The position numbers and the translations under genes are program-made. From Pachyseris speciosa (lineage: Eukaryota > Cnidaria > Anthozoa > Scleractinia > Pachyseridae), in NCBI GenBank assembly GCA_016490735.1, contig JAEMWC010000054.1, forward strand, positions 351,001-415,000: a DNA stretch of 64,000 nucleotides, given 5' to 3'. Position 1 is the first letter of the stretch. Each line of letters opens with the position of its first letter. This document shows positions 59,482 through 64,000 of this stretch, one piece after another. The notes beneath the pieces are model-generated. The model did no database searches, was not told where the DNA came from, and saw nothing but the letters and a program-made list of their open reading frames with translations.

Positions 59482-62400
59482 ATGTCCAAACGGGCTGAAG
59501 GCTGCGGACAGTGGCTTTCCGCGAAAGACAAAAGATCAGCTAAACTTCCTCCAAAGCCCGGTGGAAATGGAAGGAAGAGACAGCACAAAGCCTCGTTGAA
59601 TTTCGCTACCGGCGTCAAGCGAAATGATGGCGGCGGTGTCAGTATCCAAGTTTCCTGTTCTCCGCTCTCTCCGAGAACGAGAAAGAAGTTGAAGAATGCA
59701 AAGCAGAGTAAAATTAATAACTACTTTACGTTGGAAGCTCGTACAAAGGGTCTGGGATGTGCCTCGAGCATAGAATGCTACCTGGAAGAGGGAAAACAGA
59801 CCAAAATCGCAGTCAAGCGTCAGCGTTATTGGGAAGATCCGCCCTTTTGCGGTAAGCTTTCAGTAATGATTACATGATCGAAGAACGTACTTTATCTCTC
59901 GCTTATTTTTCTGGCCCCGATTTTCAAACTGTCAAACTGTTTTTTTTTTTTCTTCTCTCCCCTCCCCACAACCCCCCCAATAATAATATAACCCCACAAA
60001 CCCCCCCCCCCCACCTCAACAATACTAATATTTATATCAATTATTGAAATGCCAGGGCCCGCGGAGCAGTTTTTAAAGTGGGGTGGCCGCTCCCGCATTT
60101 TCAAGTGAGGGGAGGGAACTAACTCGAAAGATAATTAAAACGCATATATTTCCGTTTATGCAGTTAGCATATTTTATTAACTCAAAAAATCAAGTGATAT
60201 CCGACAAAATAAACTTTGTAATCACACTTAACGTATGTAAACGAAGGTAGAGTAATCATAACTTTGGTTTATTTATTCGCTTACTGTCACGAAATCGGCT
60301 TCTCTGAATTTACCGAAATTCGTTTTTCGATTGTCGTTACGACCAACAAATTCATTTGCCGCGTCAGCAAGGCAAAGTTTGTCCGTTCTGTTTTTGTGAG
60401 TGTCTAGCACTGTAAGATTACTGATCCTTTCATGAGTCTTTTCTTTGAGCCTTTCTTGCATGAGTAATTACTCTTCAAGAGTTAGTTTCACAAACAACAC
60501 AGAAAACTTTAAAATGCGCTTTATCTCGATACGTTACCCTAAGAAAATGATGGAACAGATACTCTAAGAAGTTAACTATGGCGGACAGAAAAACAGCTCT
60601 AACACAGAAACAGAGAATGCAGAAGATTAAGCTTCTACCCTTCGTGACGCAATTTCAACCATCGTTACCATGTTTCAAAAACATGCTTATGGACAAATGG
60701 CATCTAACTCAAGAACAGCCATTACTCAGGGAGATTTTCGAGGAACCTCCCTTGATTTCTCATAGAAAGGAAAATCGCATTTTAAGTTGTGACCAGTTGA
60801 CGTGACGTGGTCTGTCATGCATCTGCTATCGCAGACCACGTCACGTCAACTGGTCACAACTTAAAATGGGACCACTTTGAGATATTGGCGAAAGGTCGGT
60901 CAGATACCCATTGCAAGATAAAGGAGACTCTACTAATTAGAGAATTGAAACCTACCTTAAATGAAAATGTAAGCAGCGAAAAGCTGTATCTCTATTAGTT
61001 TGCATCTTTTATATGCAAATTATTTTTAGCTTCTGTCAAGGTTATTGTTAATTAGTTACTTATCTTAAATTTCAAATTTAGTTGTTACTTTAATTCCTAA
61101 CGGTCACTTCTGAAGATGTATGTCGAAACATACGAAACGTCAAGTTAAACGATATAGTTTTATTTTTGTTTTCCAACAATGCGTTCTATTGTCATGTTTA
61201 TCACCGCAGTTTGTGTGTTATTTCTTGATATGCATACTTGTTTTACTCAATGGGCGCACAAAAGGAGTTGCTTTGGTCTGTCAACCCCATTTAAATCACC
61301 AACAGAAGTCTACAACCGAGTGTATGAATTGCAAAGAGGGTGGTTTTAAAATTTATTCTATCAGACAGGACAGGAATGACAGTGAGCTCCTGGACAGGAT
61401 CGAAAGGAAACAATCATACATTTGAATGTTTTCCCGTGAGGTCCGCCACCTTTAGCCAAGCACTATTATACCTTATTTTTTGGTTATGTCTTTTACTTAA
61501 TTTATCATTTTTTCCACAAAAAGTAGGGGGGGGGGCTGGCCCCCCCGGCCCCTCCCCCTGCGCGGTCCCTGAATGCATTTCCAGCCATTTCAGGGGACTT
61601 TAATCTCAAAATTTTCGGGGGAAGCATGTCCCCGGACCACCCTAGTTGACTCACGCTAAAGCGTTTGACGTGAGCTCCCCCTCCCCCCATTGCAAACTTG
61701 CTGCGCCGGCCCTGAAAAACCAGACTTCAGCCAGGAGCCAAAAGATAGCTGCAATGTTTTTTGTTTTCGATGTATGTGAAAGGAGCATCATGAAAACAAT
61801 GGTAGTAGTCACTTGTTTTTTTCTTAGGGATGGTAGAGCAGGCGAAACACATGAGGAATATATGGCGTATGGGCACACATTTCTTTGTAAAAATCACAAT
61901 TTATGAATTGCTGGATTCCATTTCTTCGAAACTTCGCAGTTTTGCTCTTTGTCAACCCGATTTTCCAGTTAATGCAAATATCTGAAAATGTCGCGTTAAT
62001 AACTGGGTCATTAATTTTGTACCTAGAAAAAAAAAACTGCACGGAGATGTTTTTCTTTCTACCAGCTCCCTCTGCATGGAAATCTCTTACCTCTAGCTGC
62101 TAAATTTCGGACGGAGAAGTTCCCCCAATCCAACAGACAATCCGAGATGTCGGAGAGAAAGAGTCTTTAGATTCTAACTATCAGGGATTACTTACGAGAT
62201 TACGAAGTTAGTATGGGCTCCTATTGTGTTTCACAGGATGAATCTCCTCTTTGAATCTCCTGTAACACTTGCACTGAAGAAGGCAGAAGGTTTAGTTTTC
62301 TGCCGAAACATGTTTGCAAAATTTAAATTGGTATGAAAAAAGTTTGTGGTATAACGTTCTTTGAATATGTGAATGATCAGTGCTCTAACAACTGAGCTAA

Positions 62401-63778
62401 CAAGCCATCTGGGAGCTGGTAAATTTTGTTGGTTCGTCATATACCCGTGAACTGCGAACTGAACTGCGGATTAGAGAATGAATATGTTAATGATCATCGC
62501 AGTTATGAACACTCTTAAGCAGTAGTGAAAATTAAGCCTGAAAAAAAATTCAGGCTGCTACGGGAGTCGAACCCACGACCTCTGCGATACTGGTGCAGTG
62601 CTCTACCAACTGAGCTAGCAAGTCTGCACCGGTATCGCAGAGGTCGTGGGTTCGAATCCCGTACAAGCCTGAATTGTTTTCATGCTTTATTATAACTACT
62701 GCTTAAGTAGTGTTCTTAACTGCGATGATCATACATTCTTTAATCCCCAGTTCAAATATATGTGATTAAAAAATTCATTCTCATAAATTTACCAAGATAA
62801 AAGCAGCTTCAGATTTGACCATTTCACCCGAAATTTGACACTGATCGTCTTTCTTTGGTACATTTTCTTTTGTTTATAGGATTTGTCACCGAGACAGAGC
62901 ATCAACAGGAGCCAGTTTCCACACAAGAACAGGAAAGCACAGATCAAACAGACTGTAAAATAAGTGGAATTTCATTCTTGGGTGATTCATTTGAAGAATC
63001 TGATGGGCGAATTCAAGCTGATTTACCAGATGACCCTCTCGCGGATGCAAACAATGAGGCTATGAGTAGCTGCGCTTTTAGCCCGCCGCATAAGAAATTT
63101 CGGACTTCAAAGAATGAGACTTTCTTCACAGAAAGCAGCGCGATTGAAAGAAGGCAGTCATTATTCACAGAAAGCGAACCGAGTGAGTCATTTCATTTTA
63201 CGCAGTGGCGAAGAGACCAAATAACCAAGTGCAAACAAATTCAAAATGGATACTCCCTTGAAGAAAGTCCTTGTACAGATGCAAGAAGCTTCGAGGGAGA
63301 AACTGGTTTGGAGGTTGTCCACAGAAATGAAGAAACAGAGATTTCCGAGACACCGCCGTTTCAGCTTACACAATGGGCAAACCAGCAGGTGGAAATGTGC
63401 CGCAAAATACAGGAGCAAGGAGATGACATTTCCAGGGCGAAACTCCATCACTCTCATGAATTTAAACGACGATCGAGAGACGTTGGCTCACTAGGAAAAA
63501 TAGAACATGACTCTAAATGCAATTATCTTACTCCAGATTGGGATAAGGTCCGCGTAAAAACGACTTCAAACTCTCATGTAGAAATACAAGAAGAAACTGA
63601 CAGTTTTGAATATGAAACGTGGGATAGCTGGAAAGAGAGACGCGTTCAGAGTATGTCGTCAACACACTGCGAAGAGTCTGAGTTCCAGTTTTCAGATTGG
63701 GTGAGGAGTCAAATACGAAAATGTCACCTTATTCATGGGGAAAAAGAAGAAGTCCTTTGTCCTGAAAGTTTTGAATGA
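59482..63778 (+). CDS. PIP-box protein with W-motif repeats, AUNIP-like
   Basis: Two exons, 59482-59851 and 62880-63778, join across a GT-AG intron (TGCG|GTAAGC and TTTATAG|GATTTG) to 422 aa. The basic N-terminus has CGQWLSAKDKR (residues 8-18) and a canonical PCNA-interacting box QSKINNYF (75-82) followed by TLEARTKG. This order resembles vertebrate AUNIP (Aurora-A/ninein-interacting protein, a DNA-end-resection factor), so the assignment is tentative. The acidic C-terminal half has four copies of F-x-[FLY]-x-x-W-x(3)-[QK]: W233, W289, W371 (worn) and W397, three with a C-x-x-I[QH] end. It is likely nuclear. The 3-kb intron holds PLE-c and SINEs. The E2F-like promoter word suits an S-phase gene (inference). 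Confidence 0.75.
59935..60115. repeat. C-rich low-complexity and CAGGGCC-type repeat
   Basis: Runs of 7-13 C between ACAA words, followed by CCAGGGCCCGCGGAGCAG, similar to the inverse of a word near 61700 (GCTGCGCCGGCCCTG). Possibly ends of a decayed element. Confidence 0.4.
60778..60868. repeat. perfect palindrome at the PLE-c deletion junction
   Basis: Arms 60778-60814 and 60832-60868, 37 nt each without mismatch, loop 17 nt. The right arm is the normal coding order; the left arm is its inverted copy. Confidence 0.92.
61101..61150 (+). ncRNA. hammerhead ribozyme motif in PLE-c
   Basis: Stem I ACUU/AAGU, CUGAAGA, stem II GUAUGU-CGAA-ACAUAC, GAAA, self-complementary ACGU, GUC cleavage triplet. 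All core positions fit the consensus CUGANGA...GAAA...NUH. Confidence 0.82.
61515..61720. repeat. G/C-rich interspersed repeat
   Basis: Starts GGGGGGGGGGCTGGCCCCCC and ends TTGCTGCGCCGGCCCTG; it includes the internal pair TTTCAGGGGACTTTAATCTC and GGGGGAAGCATGTCCCC. Probably an old transposon; boundaries uncertain. Confidence 0.4.
62262..62332 (+). ncRNA. hammerhead ribozyme motif, isolated
   Basis: Stem I UUGCA/UGCAA, CUGAAGA, stem II GGCAGAA/UUCUGCC with loop GGUUUAGU, GAAA, self-complementary ACAUGU, then U as the cleavage base (NUH = GUU). No Penelope coding sequence is recognised next to it. Confidence 0.7.
62350..62760 (-). mobile_element. tRNA-derived SINE with fold-back duplication
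   Basis: Minus strand: A box TAGCTCAGTTGGTAGAGCAC, B box GTGGGTTCGACTCCC, then a CCTGAATTTTTTTTCAGG hairpin and a body to about 62460; a second A-box-like copy lies at 62365-62400. Upstream, 62624-62750 is an inverted copy of the same head and body, making arms of about 120 nt around a 25-nt loop that contains the A box. Confidence 0.75.
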
Positions 63779-63891
63779 AACAATGCAACTTGTAAAGAAA
63801 GTGAGCATCGGAAAAATTTGCAAGATGATTTTCATTGAAAAAAATAATTCTGTGTACTAAATAAGTAAAAGTCGTGTTTCAAATACTAATT

Positions 63892-64000
63892 CTACCTTTT
63901 CTGTCCGAGAAGAACCTGGATTACCAGGTCAGTGTAGGTCTCCTCGTCAGCCGTTACTTGTATGCGTACATGCATCAGTGGCAAAAGAAACTCCCGGAAA
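63892..64000 (-). CDS. unknown protein, last exon (partial)
   Basis: Minus strand is open from the window edge: FREFLLPLMHVRIQVTADEE, then TYTDLVIQVLLGQKR and TAG at 63892-63894. Codon phase at the edge leaves one base. I do not recognise the protein; the regular amphipathic pattern looks genuinely coding. It converges on the AUNIP-like gene, whose stop is 113 bp away. A splice acceptor must lie beyond 64000 if this is not the first exon. Confidence 0.6.
   Translation of the reverse strand, partial: FREFLLPLMHVRIQVTADEETYTDLVIQVLLGQKR

Larger units (their letters stand above)
60575..61160 (+). mobile_element. Penelope-like element with internal deletion (PLE-c)
   Basis: Two ORF pieces: LLPFVTQFQPSLPCFKNML through QPLLREIFEEPPLISHRK (60578-60780, the post-RT linker region) and DHVTSTGHNLKWDHFEIL through SEKLYLY and stop (60834-60998, the GIY-YIG C-terminus). 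The part between is missing and replaced by a palindrome. The 3' end has a hammerhead motif. A different subfamily from PLE-a and PLE-b. Confidence 0.82.

Noticed and set aside
62560..62640. tRNA gene candidate with A and B boxes
   Set aside because: The anticodon-loop region has the wrong size (about 9 nt between short stems) and the acceptor ends do not pair; the sequence continues into a SINE body.

Overview
This is a eukaryotic window, most likely from an anthozoan cnidarian and probably a stony coral. That placement is inferred from animal-type split genes with GT-AG introns, AT-rich introns, and a dense mix of Penelope-like elements, CR1/L2-like LINEs, tRNA-derived SINEs and hairpin MITEs. 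I see no prokaryotic or viral genes, operons or CRISPR arrays.

Three multi-exon genes can be assembled. (1) 1395-24847, minus strand: the N-terminal 822 codons (15 exons) of a KDM6/UTX-type H3K27 demethylase. They cover the TPR array and the Gln/Ser/Thr-rich linker; the JmjC exons lie beyond the left edge. (2) 35989-59056, minus strand: a complete 18-exon glycerol kinase 5 (GK5)-like FGGY kinase whose exons join in phase to 526 aa. (3) 59482-63778, plus strand: a two-exon, 422-aa protein with a PCNA-interacting (PIP) box and four copies of a W-centred motif, tentatively AUNIP-like. Genes 2 and 3 are head-to-head across 425 bp. A fourth gene enters from the right edge on the minus strand (last exon, 63892-64000).

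The rest is almost all mobile DNA, mostly inside introns. KDM6 intron 5 is nearly filled by an 8.4-kb element (12564-20945) with matching terminal inverted repeats. It holds two divergent decayed genes, one a DDE-like candidate transposase and one with a SAM domain, and a second 1.5-kb inverted-repeat element is nested in the first gene. KDM6 introns 9-11 carry a 1.8-kb TTAA-flanked element and a Penelope 3' end. The 24.8-36 kb intergenic block holds a run of MITEs (hAT-like with an 8-bp target duplication, TA-flanked types, hairpins with 11-bp duplications), a LINE tail and a Penelope fragment. GK5 introns carry a 2.3-kb LINE, four LINE 3' fragments, several SINEs, a nested MITE cluster and a minisatellite. 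The single intron of gene 3 holds a Penelope fragment and a folded-back SINE.

Two patterns stand out. Five hammerhead-ribozyme-like motifs occur, all with a tiny self-complementary stem III; the one at 36754-36834 (minus) has a complete canonical core. Three retroelement copies (32.8, 60.8 and 62.6 kb) carry fold-back inverted duplications at an internal or truncation point.
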